Below, in pieces: positions 17,432-25,156 of a stretch of DNA of 64,000 nt; positions within the stretch are counted from its first letter, which is position 1; each line of letters begins with the position of its first letter. Where the stretch lies: contig NZ_JAHESC010000034.1 in the NCBI RefSeq assembly GCF_018598185.1, positions 1-64,000 of the forward strand, read 5' to 3'. The notes under the pieces were generated by a model that was given only the letters and a program-made list of their open reading frames with translations, was not told the DNA's origin and made no database searches. The stretch is from Dawidia soli (lineage in GTDB: Bacteria; Bacteroidota; Bacteroidia; Cytophagales; Cyclobacteriaceae). A program made the translations under genes and the position numbers.

Positions 17432-18127
17432 ATGCGTCAATTGGTAAGTATTAAGCTCGTAGCGTTATTTTTTTTAACCGTAACCTCGGCCTGGTCGCAA
17501 GACAACGTTGGGCCGCTGGCGCGTAAATGGAGCGTAGGTTTCGATGTTGGGTATAGCGAAAGCAGGATTTTTGGGTCGTATGCTGACTTTGCCCAGAGGT
17601 GGTATGGATCTCAGTATAAGCGGGCCCCGGAGTGGTTATCTCGGAAGGCCGTCATGGCGGATCTTACGGTCTATAAAAAGTTGTTTAGTTTTGTGTACAT
17701 TAAAAGTGGTGTTGGATATACCCGACACGGTGGGGGGCTAACAAATACCTCCCTGGTTTTTCCGATGGATATCACACTGGATTACATTACCGTGCCCCTG
17801 GGCGTGGGTGTTAATCCTCGGATCTTTAAGTCTGTTTCGGTAGCCCTCGACGGTGGTTTTTGTGCGGGTTTTGAGCTGTCTTCTTCACAAGACTTTCAAA
17901 AAGGCGTTGCCCCTGGCATTCCGCAAACCAATAATACGTTTATACCGAACTATTTTTGGAGCGGGTCGGTACTCTATCCGATTAATGCTCGCTGTGCGGT
18001 GAAGGCCGCCTATCGATATGTGAAGGCATTAAAGCCATTTTATGAAAATGGCGAAGGGGAATATTTAACGGAGGAGTCTTCTAAGGCCAATGCATTTTCG
18101 GCGGGTATCGTTTATGTAGTGAAGTGA
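17432..18127 (+). CDS. Secreted outer-membrane beta-barrel-like protein
   Basis: 231 residues with a signal peptide (MRQLVSIKLVALFFLTVTSAWSQ). Alternating strands follow with barrel-type hallmarks: WSVGFDVGYSES, YIKSGVGYTRHGG, LDYITVPLGVGVNP, YRYVKALKPFYENGEG, and a C-terminal strand ending in a hydrophobic residue (FSAGIVYVVK). It resembles small PorT/OmpW-like barrels of Bacteroidota. It sits between cassette fragments and directly upstream of a LamG-Rhs piece, with less AT-rich composition than its neighbours. No specific role can be assigned. Confidence 0.65.
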   Translation: MRQLVSIKLVALFFLTVTSAWSQDNVGPLARKWSVGFDVGYSESRIFGSYADFAQRWYGSQYKRAPEWLSRKAVMADLTVYKKLFSFVYIKSGVGYTRHGGGLTNTSLVFPMDITLDYITVPLGVGVNPRIFKSVSVALDGGFCAGFELSSSQDFQKGVAPGIPQTNNTFIPNYFWSGSVLYPINARCAVKAAYRYVKALKPFYENGEGEYLTEESSKANAFSAGIVYVVK

Positions 18128-18147
18128 ATGGTTTCTGGATTTACTAA

Positions 18148-19704
18148 ACGGCACGGTTACCGGCGCTACCGCTGACGACAGACAGAGACGGCAACGTTAA
18201 CCAGGCGTATAATTTTGACGGAACAGACGATTATATTACCCTACCGGGTTCAGCCGATAGCCTCTCGTTCATTCAGAACACGGGCGTTTTTACGATCACG
18301 GCGTTTATCAAGCTGAGCGACCTGAGTGTCCGTAGCGTTATTGTCGGCAGCACCAATACGGCTTCCCGAAAAGGGTTCACGTTTGCATACGATACCTTCG
18401 GAGGCGAAAACGGTACGCATGCGCTTCGCTTCAGCTCGTCGACCGGCGCCGCAGGCATCCTGAATATCGGTACGGGAATCGACTATGCCATCAACGATCA
18501 CGACTGGCACCATGTAGCCGTAGTGGGCGACGGGCATTCGTTTCGGTTTTACCTGGACGGCGTGCCTGACGGGCACAAAACGGCCTTCACCGCCTACAGC
18601 ACGGGGGCGTCGTCATACGATGTCCTGATCGGTGCTACGCGGAACACGCCGACGGCAATCATTCTGCCGATGCATGGCGCTATTGACGAAGTTCATATCT
18701 TTGACAAGACCTTGAGCGATTCGGAGATCCGCCTGCTGGCGGCAGGGGCATCGACCGAAGACATCGACGAGGTGCTGAAACCGGTGGACCGGTCGTACCG
18801 GTATGCCTACCAGGGGCAGTTTGCGGAGTTGGATAAGGAGACGGGGTGGAGTCATTTTGAGTTGCGGGAGTATGACGCGGTAATAGGTAGATGGCACGCC
18901 AGAGATCCGTTTGGACAATATTGGAGCCCTTATGTCGGCATGGGTAACAACCCAGTGAGTCGTACGGATCCAAATGGTGGGTATTCAAGAGCAGGTGCCT
19001 GGTGGCGAAGTGGATTTGGGTTGCGAGGTGAGATTTACCAAAGTGGCATGGACAACGGTCGGGAGATTTGGGGCTTTAATACTAGTTCGGGTGCACATTT
19101 TGGAGATGATGCCCGCAGCGGGATAAGAGAATTATTAACATTACCAGAAAATTCAGTGCCAGCTATCGGCTCGTCTGGAGTCGCGTTCAGAGCTAGATCA
19201 AGTAGTCTGAGCAATCTTGCCCGTTTCCCTGCGGCTGATCAAGATCCAATTAATAATGGTACTTTTGCGTTTGATGCTGGTTCGGGTGCTTTTGATAATT
19301 TTGATAATTTTACATATAACCATGAGACCTACCTGACCACTAAAGGAATTGTCAAACCAATTTTTCTATTGTCGGGCGCAGCTAGGTCGCAACGTGCCAG
19401 GATTTTTGCTACAAGATCAGCTGTTGTGAAAGGTGTGGGGAACACTCTCGGAGTAATTGGTACAGGGATAGCCTATTATAACATAGGTACAGGCAACGGT
19501 ACTTATTTAGATGCAGCAGATGCTGCCATGGGAACGGCAGGGGCGATCACTGCAGGTTTGGAATATTTAGGACTTGCTACGGCACCTGCTGCATTGGGGC
19601 AAGTTGGAGCTTTGTATGGTTGGGGAAGATTATGGTATGACATTGGAACGTATTGGGGACCAAGCAAGTGGTATGGTACAGACAATCATAAGTGGTTTAG
19701 ATAG
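18148..19704 (+). pseudogene. Orphan LamG - Rhs core - toxin tip (5'-truncated)
   Basis: In one frame it encodes: a LamG/concanavalin-like jelly roll (about 18205-18750; NFDGTDDYITLPG, DWHHVAVVGDGHSFRFYLDG, GAIDEVHIFDKTLSDSEIR), then the Rhs-associated core (RSYRYAYQGQFAELDKETGW, YDAVIGRWHARDPFGQYWSP, MGNNPVSRTDPNGG), then a variable tip of about 240 residues. The tip contains a Gly/Ala-rich, helix-prone stretch (GNTLGVIGTGIAYY, GTAGAITAGLEYLGLATAP). The start is missing: the frame opens after a TAA, and the LamG N-terminal sequence LNGTVTGAT at 18144-18170 is in another frame. The ATG at 18523 is internal to LamG. A membrane-protein immunity candidate follows. It is probably a displaced tip cassette that recombines into, or was cast off from, a full-length Rhs gene. 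Confidence 0.75.
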
Positions 19705-19746
19705 TGGTATTTATAGCAATAGTGTATTAGGGAGAGATCATAAATT

Positions 19747-20160
19747 ATGAGACTATATTACTTGATCTGGACTGATTTTTTAGTAAGTCGCGCCAAAAAT
19801 AGACCAGATATGCAGAACTGGAAATTCCAGGGTTTTATAATTATGACCTGGTTGAATTCACTGAACTTATGGACCTTGTTTTCTTTTCCTAAGTTATTTG
19901 GCATCAATACTTTCTTGCTGCGGTTCTCCTATATGTCGGGGACCCGGTTGAATAGTGCTGCTGCTTTTTTTATTCAGTTTACATTGATTTGTTGCGTGAT
20001 TAATTATTTTTTTATTTTTTATGGAGATCGTTATAAAAAAATTATTAAGGAGTATCCATATAGCGGAGGGAGGTTAGCGCGTAATTACATTTTGATTACT
20101 GCGGGCTCTAGCTTTTTTACTGTGATGATGCTCTTTATCTTTCATAGTAACGGCGGGTAA
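19747..20160 (+). CDS. Small membrane protein, candidate immunity protein
   Basis: 137 residues, AT-rich, with about three hydrophobic segments (around residues 27-55, 70-92 and 112-133). It starts 43 bp after the stop of the orphan LamG-Rhs tip. Membrane-embedded immunity proteins usually protect against pore-forming or envelope-acting toxins, which would fit the Gly/Ala-rich hydrophobic tip before it. Family not recognised; role inferred from position and topology. Confidence 0.55.
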   Translation: MRLYYLIWTDFLVSRAKNRPDMQNWKFQGFIIMTWLNSLNLWTLFSFPKLFGINTFLLRFSYMSGTRLNSAAAFFIQFTLICCVINYFFIFYGDRYKKIIKEYPYSGGRLARNYILITAGSSFFTVMMLFIFHSNGG

Positions 20161-20205
20161 TCGATAAATAAATGTTATTTGTGCCACTGCCTTTGGCGGT
20201 GGTTG

Positions 20206-20295
20206 GAAAAAGCCGACAGGGCTAAAGAAGGCAGGGAGATCATCAGTAGCTGGTATAAAAACAATAATATTGAGAACGAAGCGGCTTCCTTGTAA
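20206..20295 (+). pseudogene. Possible toxin-tail remnant
   Basis: A short frame without start reads EKADRAKEGREIISSWYKNN..ENEAASL-stop and ends 19 bp before the remnant start codon of an Imm11-like gene at 20315. This repeats the tail-then-immunity spacing seen at 20589-20785 and 30237-30460. It is too short for a family call. Confidence 0.35.
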
Positions 20296-20314
20296 GTGAC
20301 TTGGTTTAGTTATT

Positions 20315-20361
20315 ATGAAATTTTTTTGGATTAGATTTTAAGTATAATGCCAAAGATGCTG
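20315..20361 (+). pseudogene. 5' fragment of an Imm11-type immunity gene
   Basis: The sequence from ATG 20315 aligns with the start of the intact gene at 20785 and, after a one-base shift, encodes LDFKYNAKDA against LDFKYKGKDP. It breaks off where the IS3-like remnant begins at about 20358. This suggests the insertion sequence, or a deletion associated with it, destroyed this copy. Confidence 0.65.
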
Positions 20362-20575
20362 TCCCCTTGTGTTCTTCATTGATATACCTCATCAACTCAC
20401 GCTTTTCGGCAGGCCTTAGAGCTTTTTTTCGATCACATCCTTTAGTATATGGATCTGCCAGGTTTGCTCTGTGACGATCTTTTTGTACTGCGACAACTCC
20501 GCTTCCAAATCCTTCTTAAGGTGCTGGACATCCAGACCGGAATACTTGCTTTTCCATATGGACTGAAGTTAGATT
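20358..20575 (-). mobile_element. IS3-family transposase remnant (OrfA end / OrfB start)
   Basis: On the minus strand the sequence encodes KYSGLDVQHLKKDLEAELSQ, then YKKIVTEQTWQIHILKDVIE and KKL-stop. This is the typical coiled-coil C-terminus of an IS3-family OrfA. It is followed in the next frame by LRPAEKRELMRYINEEHKG, the usual OrfB N-terminus, as expected for frameshift-joined OrfAB. Both ends of the element are missing, so it is inactive. It interrupts the Imm11 5' fragment and documents transposition in the island. Confidence 0.75.
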
Positions 20576-20588
20576 AGGAATGGAATAA

Positions 20589-20759
20589 AATTTCGATTCA
20601 GTAACTTCGCATTTTTCAAAGCATCCGAAAGTCTATCATGAATTTGTTGAGCGAGGAATGAAGGCGGCGGACGCGATTGCCGGGGAGACAAATTTAAATT
20701 TCTTGAAGTATATGATCAACTTGTTATACACCCCCTGCTTACAAATCCCGGTATGTTGA
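20589..20759 (+). pseudogene. Orphan toxin-tail fragment upstream of Imm11
   Basis: A start-less frame opens after a TAA at 20586 and reads HFSKHPKVYHEFVERGMKAA, then DAIAGETNLNFLKYMINLLY to a TGA at 20757-20759. His-rich, amphipathic sequence of this kind is common at the end of Rhs-type nuclease tips, but no family can be named. The Imm11 gene begins 20-26 bp later, so this is probably the last part of the toxin it once neutralised. Confidence 0.5.
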
Positions 20760-20778
20760 ATAAATATGGTAGACAATA

Positions 20779-21381
20779 ATGTATATGAATTATTTTGAAT
20801 TAGATTTTAAGTATAAAGGGAAGGATCCAGTTGCTTCTGCATTTGCTCCTGACGCTTATTCCGTCGCGCATGAGAACATTGCATTGTTAGCCGGGAAATT
20901 TGAACTTCCTTTTGATTTTTCGCTCTTAAAGCTTGAATCAAATAAGTCGGGATTGGTGAAAAGTGATGATCTTACCGGGTTGGATCTTTGGCGTGACTAT
21001 TTGTTAAATAGCTTGCGTTGGCCGCTAATGTCGCCTAAAATGCGGAATGTTATCGAGCAGAATCTTACAAGTGCTGAAAAGATCGATTGGATAGCAGCAA
21101 ATGTATATGGGGGCGATGAAAAAAGAACTTATTATATTTTACGTTTCACAGAAGAGAACGATGTTCTGGATAGTATAAAAACAAAATTTGTTGAAGGTAG
21201 CAATATTATGATTCTTCCTTACTATTCGATTGCCAAAGTGGAGGGATTGGCACTGTTTGGTGTGCCGGGGATGTTTTGGGAAATTACCGCTTCAATTTAT
21301 GTTAGCGAAAATATGAAGAACGCTCTGCAATCAGCTAAGCTCACCGGTGTAAAGTTTGAGAAGATCGCGAATATTAGCTAA
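20779..21381 (+). CDS. Imm11-family (DUF1629-like) immunity protein
   Basis: 200 residues; a second ATG at 20785 (MNYFELDFKYKG) matches the start of the sister fragment at 20315 and may be the true start. The C-terminal half has the Imm11/DUF1629 layout: YYILRFTEENDVLDSIKTKF (VLDxxxS-type motif), a middle strand region, LFGVPGMFWEITASIYVSEN and the closing LTGVKFEKI. Imm11 proteins are small cytosolic immunity proteins of polymorphic toxin systems. A toxin-tail fragment lies directly upstream. A second, internally deleted copy of its 3' part is at 23580-23790. Confidence 0.75.
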   Translation: MYMNYFELDFKYKGKDPVASAFAPDAYSVAHENIALLAGKFELPFDFSLLKLESNKSGLVKSDDLTGLDLWRDYLLNSLRWPLMSPKMRNVIEQNLTSAEKIDWIAANVYGGDEKRTYYILRFTEENDVLDSIKTKFVEGSNIMILPYYSIAKVEGLALFGVPGMFWEITASIYVSENMKNALQSAKLTGVKFEKIANIS

Positions 21382-21418
21382 TGCTAGGTTTATTAAAACT
21401 GGACGACCTGCATCTGAT

Positions 21419-21652
21419 ATGACTGGGTTTAAAATACTAAGCATAGTAAAAATTGCCCTGGAAGAAATTCTTCAGGAATTATATTTCAATATTGAGAATT
21501 TAAATGAGAAAAAGTCATTCAAATTAAGTGTTGATTTTGATGGCGAGACTGTTTTATTTGAGGGTAACGATAAAGCCGTATCAGTAAAAGATCCTGATTA
21601 TGAGCTATATTCTTCCGTTGAGGTGGATCCACGCATAGACGACTTGGGATGA
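21419..21652 (+). CDS. Small unrecognised protein, possible immunity remnant
   Basis: 77 residues from ATG 21419 (MTGFKILSIVKIALEEILQE); the same frame extends upstream into the Imm11 3' end but without coding character. It is acidic with no membrane segment. AT-rich, like the island. Possibly the 3' or 5' part of a larger decayed immunity gene. Not recognised. Confidence 0.4.
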   Translation: MTGFKILSIVKIALEEILQELYFNIENLNEKKSFKLSVDFDGETVLFEGNDKAVSVKDPDYELYSSVEVDPRIDDLG

Positions 21653-21997
21653 CTATTAGATAATGAAATTAAGAGTATTAAATTGGGGCAGCGAAGACAA
21701 ACGATACGATACGTTATGTAATATATTATATCAGGATTGTCACGGATGCGAATGACTTTTTGTTCTTTAATAACGGCGATGCAGCAACGTATTCCTTTGA
21801 TGACATCGATGCCATATTGGCAAATGATATTTATGGGTTGAATGGTTTGATCGGTATCCGTCAATCAAGTAGAGGAAACGATAGGGAATTGATGGGCTGC
21901 GGAGAGTAAAATGCTCGATATTGCTAGTATTCTGCTAGGAATATGAGTTTTTAGCATCACCGAAAATTGACCCATGTTAGTCACGAGAATGATTTAA
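21653..21997 (+). pseudogene. Remnant region with one start-less frame
   Basis: Frame 21721-21909 is open without a start codon and protein-like (IVTDANDFLFFNNGDAATYS, FDDIDAILANDIYGLNGLIG), ending at TAA 21907-21909. It looks like the C-terminal part of an acidic immunity-type protein. The rest of the 345 bp holds nothing I can recognise. Confidence 0.45.
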
Positions 21998-22291
21998 ATG
22001 AAGAACATAGAGTGGTTTAAGCGTAATATGTCGCCTAATCTGAAAGGGTATGAGTTGATTTATAAATCCTTTGAGGAAGAAGGAGATTTTGGGTTCCTGT
22101 CAAGAGTTGAATTCAATTCCGAAGTCTTCGCGGGTACTGTTGACTTTTGGAGCTCGGGGTGGTTGGACGTTTTTGTTTGGAGCAATGAAGTTAGGGATGT
22201 AATTCTTAATGTAATGTTGGAGCCGCAGGAGGAAATGGAGAAAGATGATCTGTTCAAAAGATTGGAGAAGATGTTGATTGCTAAAGTGTAG
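21998..22291 (+). CDS. Small acidic protein, candidate immunity protein
   Basis: 97 residues, cytosolic, acidic, with several Trp/Phe (GTVDFWSSGWLDVFVWS). No recognised family. Its first 33 bp (MKNIEWFKRNM) match the start of the otherwise unrelated four-helix membrane protein at 25157 (MKDVKWFKDNM) at 28 of 33 bases, suggesting a shared 5' module for different cassette genes. Appears intact. Confidence 0.6.
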   Translation: MKNIEWFKRNMSPNLKGYELIYKSFEEEGDFGFLSRVEFNSEVFAGTVDFWSSGWLDVFVWSNEVRDVILNVMLEPQEEMEKDDLFKRLEKMLIAKV

Positions 22292-22324
22292 ACTCGGCAT
22301 TACCAATGTATACGAACGATATCG

Positions 22325-22530
22325 TTAATCTGAACTTTGTCTGAAGTTTTCGATGACAAAAAGGTCAATAGTTGAATGCGCTTTTGAAGCATTGTCGATA
22401 ATCTGTTTTACGTCACTCCTGTCAGACGGCCTAAGCCGGTGCCGATTTTGGGTAGAGCGATTTTTTGCACATCCAGCTGTTGTGCGACCTGAAGCATTCT
22501 GCTGATCGATTGTTCGAGGGGCGACGCGGG
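22325..22530 (-). pseudogene. C-terminal fragment of a macro-domain protein
   Basis: Minus-strand sequence reads MLQVAQQLDVQKIALPKIGT, GLGRL, then after a one-base deletion SDVKQIIDNASKAHSTIDLF to a stop. The motif (I/A)LPKIGTGLGxL..V..II matches the ADP-ribose-binding loop of macro-domain proteins (TARG1-like ADP-ribosyl hydrolases). The 5' part is absent: at about 22530 it meets the second LamG-Rhs fragment. It may be debris of a host gene or of an anti-ADP-ribosylation cassette. Confidence 0.6.
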
Positions 22531-23419
22531 CACTATAAACGTCGGGGCGGGCAGCGACTACGCCATCAATGACCTGAATTGGCACCACGTAGCCGTAGTG
22601 GGAGATGGAAAATCGGTCCGTTTCTATGTGGACGGCGTGGCGAGCGGCTATAACACCACTATCACGAGTTTCAGCATGGGACCCTCGGCGAACGACGTCC
22701 TGATCGGTGCGACCCGGAATGCCGCGCCCGGTGTGGTGTTGCCGATGCATGGCGCTATCGATGAACTTCATATCTTTGACAAGGCTTTGAGCGATTCGGA
22801 GATCCGCCTGCTGGCGGCAGGGGCATCGACCGAAGACTATCGACCAGGTGCTGAGACCGGTGGACCGGTCGTACCGGTATGCCTACCAGGGGCAGCTTGC
22901 GGAGTTGAATAAGGAGACGGGGTGGAGTCATTTCGAGTCGCGGGAGTATGATCCTGTCATCGGCCGGTGGTTGGTGCCAGACCCCGCGGGGCAGCATTGG
23001 AGTCCTTATTTGGCCATGAGGAATAACCCGGTTGTTTCTGTGGATCCGAATGGTGAATTGGCGGGGACTATCATCGGGGCATTGGTTGGTGCAGGTGTTT
23101 CTGCCTGGAAGGGTGAAAATGTCTGGAAAGGAGCTGTATCAGGAGCTATTGCGGGGGCCACGTTGATTTGATCGTCGGTTCGGCAATAGCGACGGGAGGG
23201 GCGTCGATTCCATTGCTAATTGGGGCAGGAGCCGCTTCTGGTGCCGCAGCGAGCTTGAGTGAACAGACCTGGGAATGGGGATTAGAGGGTTGTATTGAAG
23301 ATGAAGGTGAATTGGATATTTCAAAGCCTATTGAATTTTACGGTCCGATAAAAATTTGTGTTTTTTGTGGTCTGAATAAGCTTCTTATATGTATCCTATT
23401 GCTAAAAACTGCATTTTAG
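22531..23419 (+). pseudogene. Second orphan LamG - Rhs core - tip fragment (frameshifted)
   Basis: Homologous to 18472-18985: LamG C-terminal part (LNWHHVAVVGDGKSVRFYVD, GAIDELHIFDKALSDSEIR), Rhs core (RSYRYAYQGQLAELNKETGW, YDPVIGRWLVPDPAGQHWSP, NNPVVSVDPNGE) and a new tip (GTIIGALVGAGVSAWKGENV..). Compared with the first copy, one extra T after the GASTED segment (about 22837) shifts the frame, and a second shift occurs near 23168 inside the tip. No start codon and two frameshifts make it a pseudogene. The tip differs completely from that of the first copy, as expected of exchangeable toxin tips. Confidence 0.75.
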
Positions 23420-23535
23420 GAGTCTCTAACCATAGAGAATTATGTTCTATCTTGTTGGTAAACCTAAGTGAGGAAGTTGTTTATGAAATATTGGGGTTCT
23501 GATAAATTATTAAAGCAGATCAAAACGCCATAGTA

Positions 23536-23790
23536 TTGACTGTTGTTTTGCCAAAGTATCATTTGTCACGTCTTGGGGATCAAAACGATGTTCTGGATAG
23601 TGTAAAAACAAAATTTGTCGAAGGTAGCAATATTATGATTCTTCCTTACTATTCGATTGCCAAAGTGGAGGGATTGGCACTGTTTGGTGTGCCGGGGATG
23701 TTTTGGGAAATGAAGAACGCTCTGCAATCAGCTAAGCTCACCGGTGTAAAGTTTGAGAAGATCGCGAATATTAGCCGGGACTTTAAGTAA
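23536..23790 (+). pseudogene. Partial, internally deleted copy of the Imm11 gene
   Basis: From about 23580 it is almost identical in DNA to 21156-21375 of the intact Imm11 gene, but 30 bases (encoding ITASIYVSEN) are missing in frame. The deletion ends share short GAAA homology. No ATG precedes it and the N-terminal half is absent. A recent duplicate; ends at TAA 23788-23790, 7 bp before the HEAT gene. Confidence 0.8.
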
Positions 23791-23797
23791 GTTAAAA

Positions 23798-24484
23798 ATG
23801 AGTAGTGTTGAGTTAGAATATATTGAATTGTTGCATAATCCAATTAAGACAAGAGATGAAATGCAGCAATTGGAAAGATTTCGTGATGAATTCGTGAATG
23901 AGCTTCGAGAAGAGGTGAGCGAATTGCTTGGTGATCTTCGAAGCGTGGGTGTTCTATGCAAGGGTATTTGGGATTTGGTAAACACGAAAGAGCCTTACCC
24001 TCAAGCTATTCCTGTTTTGATTAGGTATCTTTCTAATAATTTTCACTATCGCAATAAAGAAGGTATAGTTCGAGCATTGGCTGTAAAGGAAGCGATTGGT
24101 GTCGCTGCACCGCGCTTGATCGAAGAATATTATCGGACTCCTCTTGATAAGGATAGTTACAGGTCGGCGATCGGAAACGCGGTTTATGTTACATTTACAA
24201 GCACAGACGTGGAAGCAATTTTGCAGATAGTAGAAGACAGAAAGAATGGACCGTCGCGGTTTATGTTTGTGGCAGCGCTTGGACGAGTAAAAGGAGATTC
24301 AGATCGCATTGAATCTATTTTAATGAAATTATTGAATGAAGAAGATCAGCTTCTGGAAGCGGCGGTAAGGGCGTTGGGAGGAATTAGGTCAAAAAAGGCA
24401 AAGGGCTTGCTTTTGGACTTACTGCCTAAAACTAAATCCAGTCGAAAGAAAGTGATTTTAGAGGCGTTAAAAAGAATCGGATAA
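23798..24484 (+). CDS. HEAT-repeat protein, candidate immunity protein
   Basis: 228 residues from ATG 23798 (MSSVELEYIELLHNP); the longer frame borrows the Imm11 tail and is not used. The protein is helical throughout, with HEAT-type repeats (ALGRVKGDSDRIESILMKLL, AVRALGGIRSKKAKGLLLDL). Small HEAT proteins are frequent among immunity proteins of polymorphic toxins, where they cap the toxin by a solenoid surface. Two separate fragments of the same 3' end occur at 15873-15976 and 16901-17029. Appears intact. Role inferred from context. Confidence 0.7.
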   Translation: MSSVELEYIELLHNPIKTRDEMQQLERFRDEFVNELREEVSELLGDLRSVGVLCKGIWDLVNTKEPYPQAIPVLIRYLSNNFHYRNKEGIVRALAVKEAIGVAAPRLIEEYYRTPLDKDSYRSAIGNAVYVTFTSTDVEAILQIVEDRKNGPSRFMFVAALGRVKGDSDRIESILMKLLNEEDQLLEAAVRALGGIRSKKAKGLLLDLLPKTKSSRKKVILEALKRIG

Positions 24485-24495
24485 AGCAATTTGTC

Positions 24496-25137
24496 ATGAC
24501 AAAATATTTTGGAATAGTTATTATTCTTCTGATCGCATATCATGTTCAGGCACAGCCCCCCGGGGCACTGCAAGCTGTTCAGCAAATGCAAAGAAACATG
24601 GTCGAGCAGTCCAACATGGAGACGATGCATCGGATGCAACAGTTCAATACCATGGGTACGACGCGACGGTCCGCTAACAAGCGCATGCCGGGTGCAGGGC
24701 GGTATCAGTATGAAATCGAACTCAGGAACGGTGACGTCATTGTGCGCGAAGGGCGGATCGAGAAGTACGAGATTGGCGATGTTTTTATCGTAGGCAACAA
24801 CCGTAATTTCAAGATTATCAAACCCGACAGCACTGTGCGTATGAGCCGCGTTTATGGAGATGAGAAGCTGGTAGGCTTGCCCTACGGAAATAACTGGGTA
24901 TTTCGCGTGGTGACCGGCGCCATCCAGGGTTATTCGCCGTATCCCGACCGTTCACCGCGTCACGTGGCATACATGCAGATCGAGCGTGGAGGCGTTGTCG
25001 AGCGTGTCGATATAGACTATCTACGTGGGCGTATGGCCGGACATGAAGAGGCACTCGCGTTACTGGAGATGGAGAAGGTGGGCGAAGCCATGCAGCGGTA
25101 TAACCGCGATATGGACGACGAAGTAGAAGGCGAGTAG
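24496..25137 (+). CDS. Secreted protein of unknown function
   Basis: 213 residues with a signal peptide (MTKYFGIVIILLIAYHVQAQ). A Gln/Met-rich segment follows (about 24-55), then a basic stretch and a beta-rich domain (YQYEIELRNGDVIVREGRIE, VGNNRNFKIIKPDSTVRMS). The C-terminus is acidic. GC content is higher than that of the flanking immunity-like genes. It starts 12 bp after the HEAT gene stop. Family not recognised. Confidence 0.6.
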   Translation: MTKYFGIVIILLIAYHVQAQPPGALQAVQQMQRNMVEQSNMETMHRMQQFNTMGTTRRSANKRMPGAGRYQYEIELRNGDVIVREGRIEKYEIGDVFIVGNNRNFKIIKPDSTVRMSRVYGDEKLVGLPYGNNWVFRVVTGAIQGYSPYPDRSPRHVAYMQIERGGVVERVDIDYLRGRMAGHEEALALLEMEKVGEAMQRYNRDMDDEVEGE

Positions 25138-25156
25138 TAGTTGTCGCTTTGAAGGA

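Noticed and set aside
21356-21418. N-terminal extension (MRRSRILAN..) of the small gene at 21419
   Set aside because: It is an out-of-frame reading of the Imm11 3' end; the same extension appears before the HEAT gene at 23753 because the Imm11 3' end was duplicated there.
22598-22912. Short open frame with ATG taken as a gene
   Set aside because: It is an internal LamG segment of the frameshifted Rhs fragment and not an independent gene.
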